Below the pieces are notes generated by a model. It searched no databases. It saw only the letters and a list, made by a program, of their open reading frames with translations, and was not told the DNA's origin. Positions 1 to 8,878 of a stretch of DNA of 64,000 nucleotides are shown piece after piece. A program made the translations under genes and the position numbers. This stretch comes from KACC-23026 sp963829575 (GTDB lineage: Bacteria; Bacillota; Bacilli; Bacillales; Sporolactobacillaceae), in the NCBI GenBank assembly GCA_963829575.1, contig CAWHJF010000012.1, positions 657,636 through 721,635 of the forward strand, in the 5' to 3' direction. The first letter of the stretch is position 1; the number at the start of each line of letters is the position of its first letter.

Positions 1-1164
1 TGCTTTTTCTGTGGCTTCCGGGCGATTATAATAGCCGGACATCATGCTGTTGCCTTTTACAAGGATTTCGCCAATTTCTCCAGGAGGGAGGAGATCATCG
101 GGATCGGAAGGACCGTCTTCGCGACGTTTTACCACGCGGACTTCATGGTTAAAACAAGCCTTTCCAGCGGATCCGGCTTTACTAAGTTGGTCCTCATCCA
201 TTTGAAACGTAATCGCAGGGCCCATTTCGGTCATCCCATAAGCTTGGACCAGTTTGATGCCAAACGCCTCTTTGCACCGTCGCACCAGTGCCGGGGCCAT
301 CGGTGCTCCGCCGTAAAGGCTACTCTTCAGAGACTTGAGATTATAGGTGTGAAGCGGTTCTTGGAGCAGCATATTCCACATGGCCGGGGCCGCAAACATG
401 GTGGTAATGCCTTCATCTTCTACGGTTTGGAGCACCTGTTTGGCATCAAAATGATGAAGGAGGATGCTCGCTGCCCCAGCTTGTACGCGTGGAAGAAACG
501 CACAGTGGAGTTCGGCACAATGAAACATGGGCGCAGCCACTAAACCACGGTCTTGATTCGTGAGGTGCATGGTTGCAATCAGAGCCAAACTCTGTTCAAC
601 CATATCGCGATGTCGATGCTGAACGCCCTTTGGACGGCCCGTTGTCCCACTCGTGTACATAATGGCATAAAGGTCATTTTCATCGACCTGACAATTGGGG
701 CGCTGTTCAGGTGCGCGCGCAATCTCTGCATGAAAAGAGGTGCCAAAATTGGAATCAGGCGTTTCGTCAATAATCCAGTAAGCGGTTACAAATCGGTTGT
801 TGGTTTGAACGGCTTCGATGCTTTCGGCTAACACTTTTTCATAAATAACGATTTTGGGTGTGGCATCTTGTAAAATAAAAGAGAGTTCCTCGGCTTTGAG
901 GCGGAAATTAATCGGGTTAAACACAGCGCCGATTTTGGCGCAGGCAAAAAGAGTCGTGATCATTTCACTTGTATTAAAAAGGTAGGTCGAAACCCGGTCG
1001 CCTTTTTCAACCCCGGCATTCAAAAAGGCATTGGCGAGCTTGTTGATTTCAAGATTCCAGTCGCGATACGTCCAACGTTTTCCAAGCCGCACATCGACCA
1101 GCGCTTCCGCGTCTCGATAGTTCGCAACCGTCTGTTCAAATAAATCCGCTAAAGTGGTGCCCAA
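1..1164 (-). CDS. Long-chain acyl-CoA synthetase (AMP-forming), 3' end cut by the window edge
   Basis: The enzyme activates a fatty or other carboxylic acid with ATP and joins it to CoA through an acyl-adenylate. I translated the minus strand by hand: 388 codons are present and the frame is open to base 1, so the C-terminal part lies outside the window. The P-loop-like signature YTSGTTGRPKG is near residues 168-178 and the adenylate-binding motif YGMTEMGP is near residue 308. Both are hallmarks of the ANL superfamily. The start is TTG (MGTTLADLFEQ), chosen because GGGAGGG lies about 8 bases upstream and no earlier start fits. The gene diverges from the HAD phosphatase across about 160 bp. The substrate chain length cannot be told from this part. 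Confidence 0.9.
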   Translation of the reverse strand, partial: MGTTLADLFEQTVANYRDAEALVDVRLGKRWTYRDWNLEINKLANAFLNAGVEKGDRVSTYLFNTSEMITTLFACAKIGAVFNPINFRLKAEELSFILQDATPKIVIYEKVLAESIEAVQTNNRFVTAYWIIDETPDSNFGTSFHAEIARAPEQRPNCQVDENDLYAIMYTSGTTGRPKGVQHRHRDMVEQSLALIATMHLTNQDRGLVAAPMFHCAELHCAFLPRVQAGAASILLHHFDAKQVLQTVEDEGITTMFAAPAMWNMLLQEPLHTYNLKSLKSSLYGGAPMAPALVRRCKEAFGIKLVQAYGMTEMGPAITFQMDEDQLSKAGSAGKACFNHEVRVVKRREDGPSDPDDLLPPGEIGEILVKGNSMMSGYYNRPEATEKA

Positions 1165-1327
1165 ATTGATCCCTCCCAGTCTATTTTAAAAAGTCTGTCT
1201 TATTAGTAAGATATTTCTTGAAAAAGAGACAAATGTCCTCTTTTTTAATAGAATTGTTAGGTGACCTGTTTTTATAAGGCGATTCATGGGTAGAAACCAT
1301 TAGCACGTTTTCTTTGCGCGGGATCTA

Positions 1328-2152
1328 ATGGTGGTTTTAAGTAAAGGGGTCATACCTATTTTCAAAAGTGTGGAATCAACGAATTCAATAGAAAGTTGGG
1401 ATAGGGTGAGAGACCAAATTAAATTGCTCGCACTGGATATGGATGGGACGACTTTGACTTCAGATAAAACGATATCAGATCAAACGGCGAAGTGGATTAA
1501 GCGGGCGACTGATGCCGGCGTGACGGTTAGTTTTGCAACTGGAAGAGGTGGCAGTGAAGTTGAGGATTTTGCAAAAGACTTGGGCCTTCAGACACCTCAA
1601 ATCATGCTGAATGGTGGTCTTATAAAAGGGGCTGACGGGACGATTTTAGAAACCCATTTTTTGGGGCAAGACTTGATCCAGCCGTTATATGAGTTGGCCT
1701 GTAAATACGACACCTGGTTTTGGGGCTATACCGCGAGAGGACGAATCTTGAAAAAGGACTGGGACGAGAGTTGGTTGAATGTATCATGGTATAAATTTGG
1801 CTTTAGTTTGGATGATGAGAATGTGCTGGCTAAGATTCGTGAGCAACTGGACGCGTTGGGTGACATTGAGGTCACAAGCTCTGATTGGAATAATATTGAG
1901 GTGAATCCAAAAGGCGTCACAAAAGCAGCGGGTGTGCGAACGATTTGTCAGAAACTGGGCCTTTCGATGAAAAACGTCATGGCGATTGGCGATAGCCTGA
2001 ATGATTACCCGCTTTTTGAAGAACCCGATGTGTTTGCGGTGGCAATGGGCAATGCAGATCCGCGGCTGAAAGAAATTGCCGCTGAAGAAACCTGCGCCAA
2101 TGACGAAGACGGGGTGGCGTACGCGATCCAGCGGTTTCTATTTGAGGAATGA
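1328..2152 (+). CDS. Cof-type HAD-superfamily hydrolase (sugar-phosphate phosphatase family)
   Basis: This is a cytoplasmic Mg-dependent phosphatase of the Cof/YidA type, which usually acts on sugar phosphates or flavin nucleotides. HAD motif I is LALDMDGTTL, with the nucleophile Asp37 and acid/base Asp39 of the 274-residue reading. Motif II is SFATGRG, the motif III lysine is in NPKGVTKAAG, and motif IV is GDSLNDYPLFE. The first 30 residues before motif I are longer than usual and no strong ribosome site precedes ATG 1328. An in-frame GTG at about 1406 (VRDQIKLLALD) would give a typical Cof protein, so the start is uncertain. It is a single gene, followed by the 52-bp repeat array. The exact substrate is unknown. 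Confidence 0.85.
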   Translation: MVVLSKGVIPIFKSVESTNSIESWDRVRDQIKLLALDMDGTTLTSDKTISDQTAKWIKRATDAGVTVSFATGRGGSEVEDFAKDLGLQTPQIMLNGGLIKGADGTILETHFLGQDLIQPLYELACKYDTWFWGYTARGRILKKDWDESWLNVSWYKFGFSLDDENVLAKIREQLDALGDIEVTSSDWNNIEVNPKGVTKAAGVRTICQKLGLSMKNVMAIGDSLNDYPLFEEPDVFAVAMGNADPRLKEIAAEETCANDEDGVAYAIQRFLFEE

Positions 2153-2184
2153 CTGGTGGGTGCGGGTTAAGGCTGTGTTGAAGG

Positions 2185-2958
2185 GATGAAGCCCACTTTG
2201 AACGGGAACTCTCGGCGGAACCGGCTTCATAGGTGGGAGGAAGCTCGCTTTGAGCAGAAACTCTCATCGGAAGGGGCTTCATAGGCGGGATGAAGCCCTC
2301 TTTGAGTGAAAAACCCCATCGGAAAGGGCTTCATAACGAAGATGAAGCCCACTTTGCGTGAAAAATCCCATCAGAAAGGGCTTCATAACCAAGATGAAGC
2401 CCACTTTGCGTGAAAAATCTCATCAGAAAGGGCTTCATAGGCGGGATGAAGCCCTCTTTGAGCGGAAAATCTCGGCGGAAGGGGCTTCATAACCGGGATG
2501 AAGCCCTCTTTGCGCGGAAAATCTCATCAGAAAGGGCTTCATAACCAAGATGAAGCCCTCTTTGCGCGAAAAATCCCATCAGAAAGGGCTTCATAACCAA
2601 AATGAAGCCCACTTTGCGTGAAAAATCCCATCAGAAAGGGCTTCATAACCAGGATGAAGCCCACTTTGAGTGAAAAACCCCATCAGAAAGGGCTTCATAA
2701 CGAAGATGAAGCCCTCTTTGCGTGAAAAATCCCATCGGAAAGGGCTTCATAATCAAGATGAAGCCCACTTTGCGTGAAAAATCCCATCAGAAGGGGCTTC
2801 ATAACCAAAATGAAGCCCGCTTTGAACGAAAAATCCCATCAGAAAGGGCTTCATAACCAAAATGAAGCCCACTTTGCGTGAAAAATCCCATCAGAAAGGG
2901 CTTCATAACCAAGATGAAGCCCACTTTGCGCAAAAAATCCCATCGGAAAGGGCTTCAT
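2185..2958. repeat. 15 x 52-bp tandem hairpin repeat array
   Basis: Fifteen units start at 2185 and every 52 bp after it up to 2913, with no length change. Each unit opens with ATGAAGCCC and closes with GGGCTTCAT, so each can fold into a 9-bp stem around a loop of about 27 nt. Loops vary only at a few positions (for example CACTTTGCGTG against CTCTTTGCGCG). The stem arms are nearly invariant except in the first two units, which are the most diverged. The array fills the spacer between two converging genes. It carries no convincing coding frame. Confidence 0.93.
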
Positions 2959-2982
2959 TCACGCCGTTGCGCGACGCGCTTA

Positions 2983-3008
2983 GGCCCTCCAATTTTGGAG
3001 GGCCTTTT
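2983..3008 (+). terminator. Rho-independent terminator after the 52-bp array
   Basis: A perfect 8-bp stem, GGCCCTCC against GGAGGGCC, has an AATTTT loop and is followed by TTTT on the plus strand. It ends any transcript crossing the repeat array. The stem could also act on the converging minus-strand gene, but there is no T-run on that side. Confidence 0.7.
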
Positions 3009-3027
3009 AAAATAAAAATAATCCATT

Positions 3028-4233
3028 TTACGCGTGCTTTTGGCCAAGCGAATGTGCGGATTCGGTAAAATCCACAAGCAAGCGATAATTTTTCGAAATG
3101 GTGCCGGCAGATACGCCGTATTTTTTGCTAATCGAAGCCTGTGTGGCTTGTCCATTGGCATCAATTGAATGCGTGAAGTAGTCAAGTGCCGCCGCAAAGG
3201 CTTCAGGCTTTTTGATCGTCGGTTCGACGGAAGCGACATAATCCACCCAGACAGTACGCACCTGTTCAATGGTCTTCGCATCAAGCGCACTCTGATCCAC
3301 TTGATCTAAGTAAAGCGACAGAACATGTTTTTGGCTGTCATTTCCTGGAAATTCATCGCTCTCGATCGCAGTAACCGTCGTGTCGATTGCGCCCGAATTC
3401 GCAGGTTTACTACCATGGACATCCGTTTCGACAGCTTCAAGATCCGGTTGGACCTCGCGAGGCCCTTGCGCCACAGACGCTTCATTCTCGCCTTCAGCTT
3501 CCCCGTCACCTGTCGTCTCCGAGATCAACTCAATAAATAGATAAGGCAAGTTTTGATCGAATTGTTCACCAATAGGCTTGTTAGGGTCAGACAAATACGT
3601 GCCTCGAATGCGCTCCAATTTGGCCGGTGACCAGACATGGCTTTCGACCTCAGCATAACCGAGCATAAATTCCTGGGCATCCTCAGTGATTGAAACCCGT
3701 AGTCCAACCAATAGACTACTTACATTAGGATTTTTATTCCCTTTTGGAACCGGAACCACCGTTTTTTCCTTTGTCCAAACATCCTCGAGTGCCATCATTC
3801 CAGTACTTGAGATGGACTCAATCGCATAGGTTGAAAAATGGCAGTTTTCCCAGCTTGTAACCATATCTCTTGAAGCCTGTCTTTCTGTGTGGTCGAGGTA
3901 ACTTTCAACGTAAAAATCAAACGGCGTACGATTGTTACGTACCTCTAAATTAAAAATTCCCCAGATGGTGACGTATTCTTTCAACACGTCTTGGAGGGAA
4001 TAGGACAGCGAATGGCGTCCAGAAAGGCTTGTATAAAATCGGTCCAACGCCACTTTAAAGTTGCGCTGCGTGTAGTCATATAGACTTTGATTCATGCGAT
4101 CAAACTCTTGTCGGAGTAATCGCACTAGGCCCTGGTCCATGGTTTCCACTTTATTCATACAGCATTTTTTGAATTTCTTACCACTGCCGCACGGACATGG
4201 GTCATTTCTTCGCGTTACGGATCCTGTTGTCAT
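3028..4233 (-). CDS. SEC-C zinc-motif protein with a C-terminal helix-turn-helix-like segment
   Basis: The N-terminus carries the SEC-C motif DPCPCGSGKKFKKCC, whose cysteines 13, 15, 24 and 25 would bind zinc as at the C-terminus of SecA. The rest of the 401-residue protein matches no family I can name. The last 60 residues contain SISKKYGVSAGTISKNYRLL, which looks like a DNA-binding helix-turn-helix. A serine/acid-rich linker lies near the middle. I prefer the ATG at 4233, with GGTGGTG about 9 bases upstream. An upstream ATG at 4287 would add 18 residues but has AGAGG directly touching it. The gene stands alone and converges on the 52-bp array. Function unknown; a regulatory role is only an inference. 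Confidence 0.75.
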   Translation of the reverse strand: MTTGSVTRRNDPCPCGSGKKFKKCCMNKVETMDQGLVRLLRQEFDRMNQSLYDYTQRNFKVALDRFYTSLSGRHSLSYSLQDVLKEYVTIWGIFNLEVRNNRTPFDFYVESYLDHTERQASRDMVTSWENCHFSTYAIESISSTGMMALEDVWTKEKTVVPVPKGNKNPNVSSLLVGLRVSITEDAQEFMLGYAEVESHVWSPAKLERIRGTYLSDPNKPIGEQFDQNLPYLFIELISETTGDGEAEGENEASVAQGPREVQPDLEAVETDVHGSKPANSGAIDTTVTAIESDEFPGNDSQKHVLSLYLDQVDQSALDAKTIEQVRTVWVDYVASVEPTIKKPEAFAAALDYFTHSIDANGQATQASISKKYGVSAGTISKNYRLLVDFTESAHSLGQKHA

Positions 4234-4523
4234 GTTTGCGTTCACCACCGTGTTAATATCGGTTTCCGTATGTAAAAAGACCAGCATCCTCTATTTTATC
4301 ACAAAACCCATTAAAATGGGTGCCGTAAAATTTTGACAGGTGACAGGTCCACCCAGAATTTTGTCGAAGTAATCGGTTTGGAGTCTTTTCAATTGAAAGA
4401 GTCGTCAATAATAGCCGAGAATAAAGGGTATACTTCAAAAAGCTAAGTATAGATAAGACAGCCAACGGAATGTTGAGCCCAAATTAAACGTCATTTTTTT
4501 TAATGAAATGGAGTGACCAACTT

Positions 4524-5045
4524 ATGGTAGAAGAAAAACGTTCTAGGGAATCGCGTGTGGTCAAAACGAGTCGGGTGTTTCCTTCCCACACCAATAATTT
4601 AGATACCTTATTTGGCGGTCTTTTAATGAGCTACATTGACGATGTCGCGTCAATTTCTGCGTCGCGCCATTCAAGATGCGAAACCGTAACGGCATCCACG
4701 GATTCGGTAGATTTCCTTAGACCAATCACCCCCGATGACTCTGTCTGCTTGGAATCTGTGGTCTCATGGACTGGGCACACTTCCATGGAGATTTTCGTTA
4801 AAATTGTAGCTGAAAACCTCAGAACAGGTGAGCGCCGAATCGCTGCCACATCTTTCTTGACTTTTGTCGCACTGGATGAGAACCGACATCCCGTTCCGGT
4901 TCCACAAGTCATCCCGGAATCTGAGGAAGAAAAGAAATTGTTTGAAACGGCGCAAAAACGCTATGATGCCCGAAACGAACATCGAAAGCAAAGCCGTGAG
5001 CTCGCCGAAACCCTCTCCGCCAAACGCTCCTGGGAACGGACATAA
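4524..5045 (+). CDS. Acyl-CoA thioesterase, hotdog fold (YciA/YkhA type)
   Basis: The protein hydrolyses acyl-CoA to free acid and CoA in the cytoplasm. Its 173 residues match the single-hotdog acyl-CoA hydrolase family: RVFPSHTNNLDTLFGGLLM near the N-terminus holds the conserved N-x-x-x-T-x-F-G-G motif with its active-site Asn/Asp, and the HTSMEIFVKIVAENLRTGER strand follows. The C-terminal tail is charged and helical, as in Bacillus homologues. The start is the ATG at 4524 with GGAG 10 bases upstream. An ATG 21 bases earlier overlaps the ribosome site. Together with the acyl-CoA ligase at the left edge it suggests fatty-acid turnover nearby, but the two are not in one operon. Confidence 0.88.
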   Translation: MVEEKRSRESRVVKTSRVFPSHTNNLDTLFGGLLMSYIDDVASISASRHSRCETVTASTDSVDFLRPITPDDSVCLESVVSWTGHTSMEIFVKIVAENLRTGERRIAATSFLTFVALDENRHPVPVPQVIPESEEEKKLFETAQKRYDARNEHRKQSRELAETLSAKRSWERT

Positions 5046-5144
5046 AGGGAATAAGCGCTTCCCTGAAAGTTGCCGAAGTCCACTCAAAGGTGAGTAGGAT
5101 TAAAATTTAGCGGAACCGAAGTCGCACGTCTTGTGCCATCGGCA

Positions 5145-5182
5145 GAAAAGCGCCCCCTTGATCGCTTTGGTCAAGGGGGCGC
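5145..5182 (-). terminator. Terminator of the LacI-family gene
   Basis: A perfect 12-bp stem (GCGCCCCCTTGA and its complement) with a 9-nt loop is followed by TTTT on the minus strand, just past the stop of the LacI gene. Confidence 0.85.
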
Positions 5183-5203
5183 GCTCAATCAAACTACTAA
5201 GGT

Positions 5204-6241
5204 TTAGGCTTTCAAATCAGAAGCATAGACGGCACAGGAATTCCGTTTCACGATTTCATATGGCACGATGAAGCGGCGTGTTTGTTCTGCGGTTTCGTTG
5301 ATCAAACCGAACAGAGCGTGGGTGGCTTGAAGGCCGAGTTCAAATATATGAATGTCGATGGAAGTCAGGGTGGGTGAACAATATCTGCAGATTCGCGAGT
5401 TGTTGAAACTGATGACGGATACATCATCAGGGACTTGGACCCCAGATTCGCTCAAATAACTGATCACCCCAAGCGCCATGATATCATCAGTTATGATCAA
5501 TCCAGTTGGCGGGTCAGGTATTGTAAAAAGTTCCTTAATTGCTTCACGTCCACCTTCTTCTTGGAACATTTGATGCACAATATAGTCTTCGCGGATGGGG
5601 AGTCCCGCTTGTTGAAGGGCCATGGTGTAGCCTTGCTGCCGATCGATCGTGACCACGAGATCAAGGGATCCTCCAATAAATGCACACTTAGTATGGCCGA
5701 GCTCTAACAGATAATGGGTGGCATCGATTGCGGCCTGGACATTGTCATTGTCCACATGCGTAATCTCGTCCTCCATCTGGTAAGGCTTTCCAACCATAAC
5801 GTAAGGAAAGGACGTCTTATTTAAAAGGTCGATTAGGTCATCACCAATCCTTGAATAAAGTAAAATCAACCCATCAATCCGTCGCCCGTGCACCATGCTC
5901 ATGACTTCTTCTCGAATTTCCTCGCTTGTCATGCCCGTCGTCATGTAAATTCCGAACCCCTGATCATGCGCGGCTTTGCTGATCCCTTGGATCACCTGAG
6001 GGAAAAATGGATTCTCAATTAAAGCCCCATCTGAATTAGGCATCACAATCCCAATGGTTTGGGTGCTCTGGTTCGCTAAGCTGCGAGCCTGGTGGTTCGG
6101 ATAATACCCAAGTGTCTCCATAGCCTCACGAACCACTTTTTTCGTTTTCTCGCTTATTCTTGGATTATTGGCGATCACGCGCGACACGGTCGATGGATTG
6201 ACATTTGCGACCTTCGCTACATCCTTAATGGTTACTGCCAA
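5204..6241 (-). CDS. LacI-family transcriptional regulator, probably of maltodextrin use
   Basis: This is a DNA-binding repressor that releases its operator on binding a sugar. The N-terminal helix-turn-helix reads TIKDVAKVANVNPSTVSRVI, followed by the hinge helix around NHQARSLANQ, then a periplasmic-binding-protein-like sugar domain (TIGIVMPNS to the C-terminus). At 345 residues it has full family length. The start is TTG 6241 with GAGGAGG 7 bases upstream; starting there gives the usual MAVTIKDVAKV N-terminus. The gene is divergent from a GH13 maltodextrin hydrolase, which makes a MalR-like role likely (inference). A TTTGATC/GATCAAA inverted repeat lies in the shared spacer. Confidence 0.9.
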   Translation of the reverse strand: MAVTIKDVAKVANVNPSTVSRVIANNPRISEKTKKVVREAMETLGYYPNHQARSLANQSTQTIGIVMPNSDGALIENPFFPQVIQGISKAAHDQGFGIYMTTGMTSEEIREEVMSMVHGRRIDGLILLYSRIGDDLIDLLNKTSFPYVMVGKPYQMEDEITHVDNDNVQAAIDATHYLLELGHTKCAFIGGSLDLVVTIDRQQGYTMALQQAGLPIREDYIVHQMFQEEGGREAIKELFTIPDPPTGLIITDDIMALGVISYLSESGVQVPDDVSVISFNNSRICRYCSPTLTSIDIHIFELGLQATHALFGLINETAEQTRRFIVPYEIVKRNSCAVYASDLKA

Positions 6242-6414
6242 TAGATTTCCTCCTCACCAAGTCACTTTTAATTGGTTTACCTACAACATCTATAGCGTTT
6301 TGCCCCTCTTGATCAGCGAGCAGAAAGCGGTTTAGCTTAACTCTATGATTCGGACACTCAAACGTTTTATAAAAATCATCGAATCAGGACTTTTAAGCCC
6401 GGAAAATGAAAGGG

Positions 6415-6433
6415 TTTGATCCTATTGATCAAA
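6415..6433. promoter_or_regulatory. Inverted repeat, candidate operator between lacI-type gene and amylase
   Basis: Two 7-bp arms, TTTGATC and GATCAAA, are separated by CTATT. A regulator site is plausible because the spacer lies between a LacI-family gene and its probable target. The repeat lacks the central CG typical of LacI operators, so the match is weak. Confidence 0.3.
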
Positions 6434-6600
6434 TAATCAGAACAACCTACTATATTATACACGGACTTCGTTTAAAACATAAACTAATTTTATAATGAAT
6501 GAAATCGCTTTAAAAATCCAGTAATATAATCGGTCTTTGGATGTGTTGATTTCTAAGTTTTTGACCCAGCTCGTGAATCGAATTTCATCTTTTAAAAAGA

Positions 6601-6629
6601 TTGACGATTCTGTTAGATTGTTCTAAAAT
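6601..6629 (+). promoter_or_regulatory. SigA-type promoter for the candidate small RNA
   Basis: TTGACG at 6601-6606 and TAAAAT at 6624-6629 are separated by exactly 17 bp, close to the SigA consensus. Transcription would start near 6636. Confidence 0.6.
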
Positions 6630-6635
6630 GTGGAC

Positions 6636-6778
6636 AGAGTACTTCTTATCCAATAATGAGAGGCATTGAAGCCGTGCCACCCATCGTAAATGAAAAGCTT
6701 ATAATTTGAGGGCAATGCTTTGTCTGATGACAACAACCCCGGGAACGTGTTTACACATGCTTCCTGGGGTTGTTTTTA
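6636..6778 (+). ncRNA. Candidate small RNA or attenuated leader upstream of the amylase gene
   Basis: A near-consensus promoter is followed about 140 nt later by a very strong intrinsic terminator, with no reading frame of note between. Inside, AGGCATTG (about 6661) can pair with CAATGCTT (about 6714) to close a stem-loop. The RNA would end 85 nt before the amylase start codon. It is either an independent sRNA or a leader that ends early unless antiterminated. I could not match it to a known riboswitch, 6S or T-box pattern by eye. Confidence 0.5.
6732..6778 (+). terminator. Strong intrinsic terminator, end of the candidate small RNA
   Basis: AACAACCCCGGGAA pairs with TTCCTGGGGTTGTT (14 bp with one G-U) around a 15-nt loop, followed by TTTTTATTTT. 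No protein gene precedes it on this strand within 500 bp. Confidence 0.85.
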
Positions 6779-6863
6779 TTTTGCTTGAAAAAGAAAAACG
6801 AGTGATTTTCGAGTTACACACAACCACGCTTTTTAAAAACTCATTCTGAAAAGGGGCTTAAAT

Positions 6864-8615
6864 ATGTTTAGAGAAGCCATTGACCACCGACCTAAAAATG
6901 CCTTTGCGTATGCGGTGGATTCGAAAACGTTGCACATCAAGCTGCGCGCTAAGAAAGACGATCTTAAAAAGGTGACATTGATTAATGGTGATCCTTACGT
7001 CTGGGGTGACTCGGGTTGGACGTTCGATCGACTAGAGATGAAAAAAGCAGGATCCGATGATTTGTTTGACTATTGGTTGGCTGAGGTGAGCCCACCTTTT
7101 CGCAGACTTCGTTATGGTTTTGAATTGAATGATGGTGAGGAACAACTGACTTATACTGAGCGAGGTTTTTTCGAAGAAACGCCGAATGATACCAGTTATT
7201 ATTTTTGTTTTCCGTTTTTAAACCCGGCAGACGTCTTCCAACCTCCTGAGTGGGTCAAAGCCACGGTTTGGTATCAAATTTTCCCGGAACGTTTTGCAAA
7301 TGGCGATCCTTCTATAGATCCAAAGGGGACCTTACCTTGGGGGAGTACAGCGCCCACGCCAACCAACTTTTTCGGTGGGGATTTGCAAGGGGTGATCGAC
7401 CATCTCGATCATCTTGAAGATCTCGGGATTACCGGTGTTTACTTCACACCGATCTTTAAGGCGGAATCGAACCACAAATATGACACCATTGATTATTTCG
7501 AGATCGATCCACAATTTGGAGATAAAGCAACGTTCAAAACGTTAGTGGAAGCCTGTCATGCGCGTGGCATTCGTGTCATGCTGGATGCTGTATTTAACCA
7601 TTCAGGCTATTTTTTCGAACCTTTTCAAGACGTTTTGAAAAAAGGGGCCGACTCACAGTATGCCGATTGGTTCCATCTTCACAGTAAAACGGTTGAAACC
7701 AGTCCAAAACCGAATTATGATACCTTTGCTTTTACACCGTTCATGCCAAAATTAAACACCGAGCACCCAGAGGTCAAAACGTATCTTTTGAAAGTCGGCG
7801 CTTATTGGGTTGAAGAATTTGACATTGACGGCTGGCGCCTTGATGTGGCGAACGAAGTGGATCATGCCTTTTGGCGTGAGTTTCGCAAAACCGTTCGAAC
7901 CATCAAATCGGATGTCTACATCCTCGGCGAAATCTGGCATGACGCCATGCCATGGCTTCAAGGCGATCAGTTTGATGCTGTGATGAATTATCGCTATACG
8001 TCTGCGGCGCTCGACTTTTTGGCGAAAGGAACACTTACGGCACAAGGTCTTTCAGATGAATTGACCCGGGTCTTTATGTCCTACCCAGAGCCGGTTAACC
8101 AAGTGGCCTTTAATTTATTAGACAGTCATGACACGCCGCGCCTCCTGACACAATGTGGGGAGGACTCGAAGAAAATGGACCTCTTATATGTGACGCAAAT
8201 GACGCTCCCTGGCACGCCTTGTATTTATTACGGGGATGAGGTCGGGATGTCGGGAGGAAATGACCCGGGCTGTCGGGCATGCATGATTTGGGACCCAGAA
8301 GAGCAAGATCAGGATCGGTATGCTTTTTTGAAAAAATGGATTGCGCTTCGTGCCGCCCATCCAGTGTTAGGGTCAGAGGGTGCCGTTCAATTTTTGCCAA
8401 CCGAGCATGAGGATGTGTTTGCTTATAAGCGTGAAAAAGGCCAGCACCATTACTATGTCGTGCTGAATCGCGCTGAAGTGCCAACCGATTGGAAGGTCCC
8501 AAATGAACTCAACCAGCAACCGGTGGTGGAGTGTTGGACCAACACCGCACGTGAACTAAACGACCGAATCACGCTAGAGGCGCAAAGCTTTTTGGTTCTC
8601 AAACTTGAATCTTAA
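6864..8615 (+). CDS. GH13 alpha-glycosidase (neopullulanase / cyclomaltodextrinase / maltogenic amylase type)
   Basis: This enzyme hydrolyses maltodextrins, cyclodextrins or pullulan fragments. It has 583 residues. An N-terminal beta domain of about 120 residues of the CBM34 type is followed by a TIM barrel with all four GH13 regions: MLDAVFNHSG, GWRLDVANE with nucleophile Asp327, ILGEIWHD with acid Glu356, and LLDSHDTPR with Asp423. A short C-terminal beta domain follows. No signal peptide is seen, so the enzyme acts in the cytoplasm on imported dextrins, as usual for the GH13_20 group. The ATG has AAAGGGG nearby upstream. Regulation by the divergent LacI protein is inferred. No sugar transporter lies beside it. 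Confidence 0.93.
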   Translation: MFREAIDHRPKNAFAYAVDSKTLHIKLRAKKDDLKKVTLINGDPYVWGDSGWTFDRLEMKKAGSDDLFDYWLAEVSPPFRRLRYGFELNDGEEQLTYTERGFFEETPNDTSYYFCFPFLNPADVFQPPEWVKATVWYQIFPERFANGDPSIDPKGTLPWGSTAPTPTNFFGGDLQGVIDHLDHLEDLGITGVYFTPIFKAESNHKYDTIDYFEIDPQFGDKATFKTLVEACHARGIRVMLDAVFNHSGYFFEPFQDVLKKGADSQYADWFHLHSKTVETSPKPNYDTFAFTPFMPKLNTEHPEVKTYLLKVGAYWVEEFDIDGWRLDVANEVDHAFWREFRKTVRTIKSDVYILGEIWHDAMPWLQGDQFDAVMNYRYTSAALDFLAKGTLTAQGLSDELTRVFMSYPEPVNQVAFNLLDSHDTPRLLTQCGEDSKKMDLLYVTQMTLPGTPCIYYGDEVGMSGGNDPGCRACMIWDPEEQDQDRYAFLKKWIALRAAHPVLGSEGAVQFLPTEHEDVFAYKREKGQHHYYVVLNRAEVPTDWKVPNELNQQPVVECWTNTARELNDRITLEAQSFLVLKLES

Positions 8616-8637
8616 AAAACAAACCATGATGGATCTT

Positions 8638-8674
8638 CGTCTGTTCTCACAGTAATTTGGGGACAGACGTTTTT
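8638..8674 (+). terminator. Terminator of the GH13 gene
   Basis: CGTCTGT and ACAGACG arms enclose an 18-nt loop and are followed by TTTTT, shortly after the GH13 stop codon. Confidence 0.7.
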
Positions 8675-8878
8675 GTATTGGCATTGCTTTAAAGAGGTGA
8701 ACGACGTAGAATTTGGAAAGGTAACGTTCATTGAATGCGCATGCCCAAAGTTGGCGGTGAACACGCACCCAATACATAAGGATTACTGTGCCAGTGAACA
8801 AATGGCTAAACGAATAGACAGAACACAATATAGGATTAGAAGAAGCGCCATGTGGATCGATAATGGGAGGGAAAAGGT

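Noticed and set aside
1219..1246. Terminator-like AAAAAGAG/CTCTTTTT hairpin
   Set aside because: It lies between divergent genes where no transcript should end, and the stem is poor.
2862..3068. Short reading frame at the end of the 52-bp array
   Set aside because: Made of repeat units and overlaps the terminator; no ribosome site.
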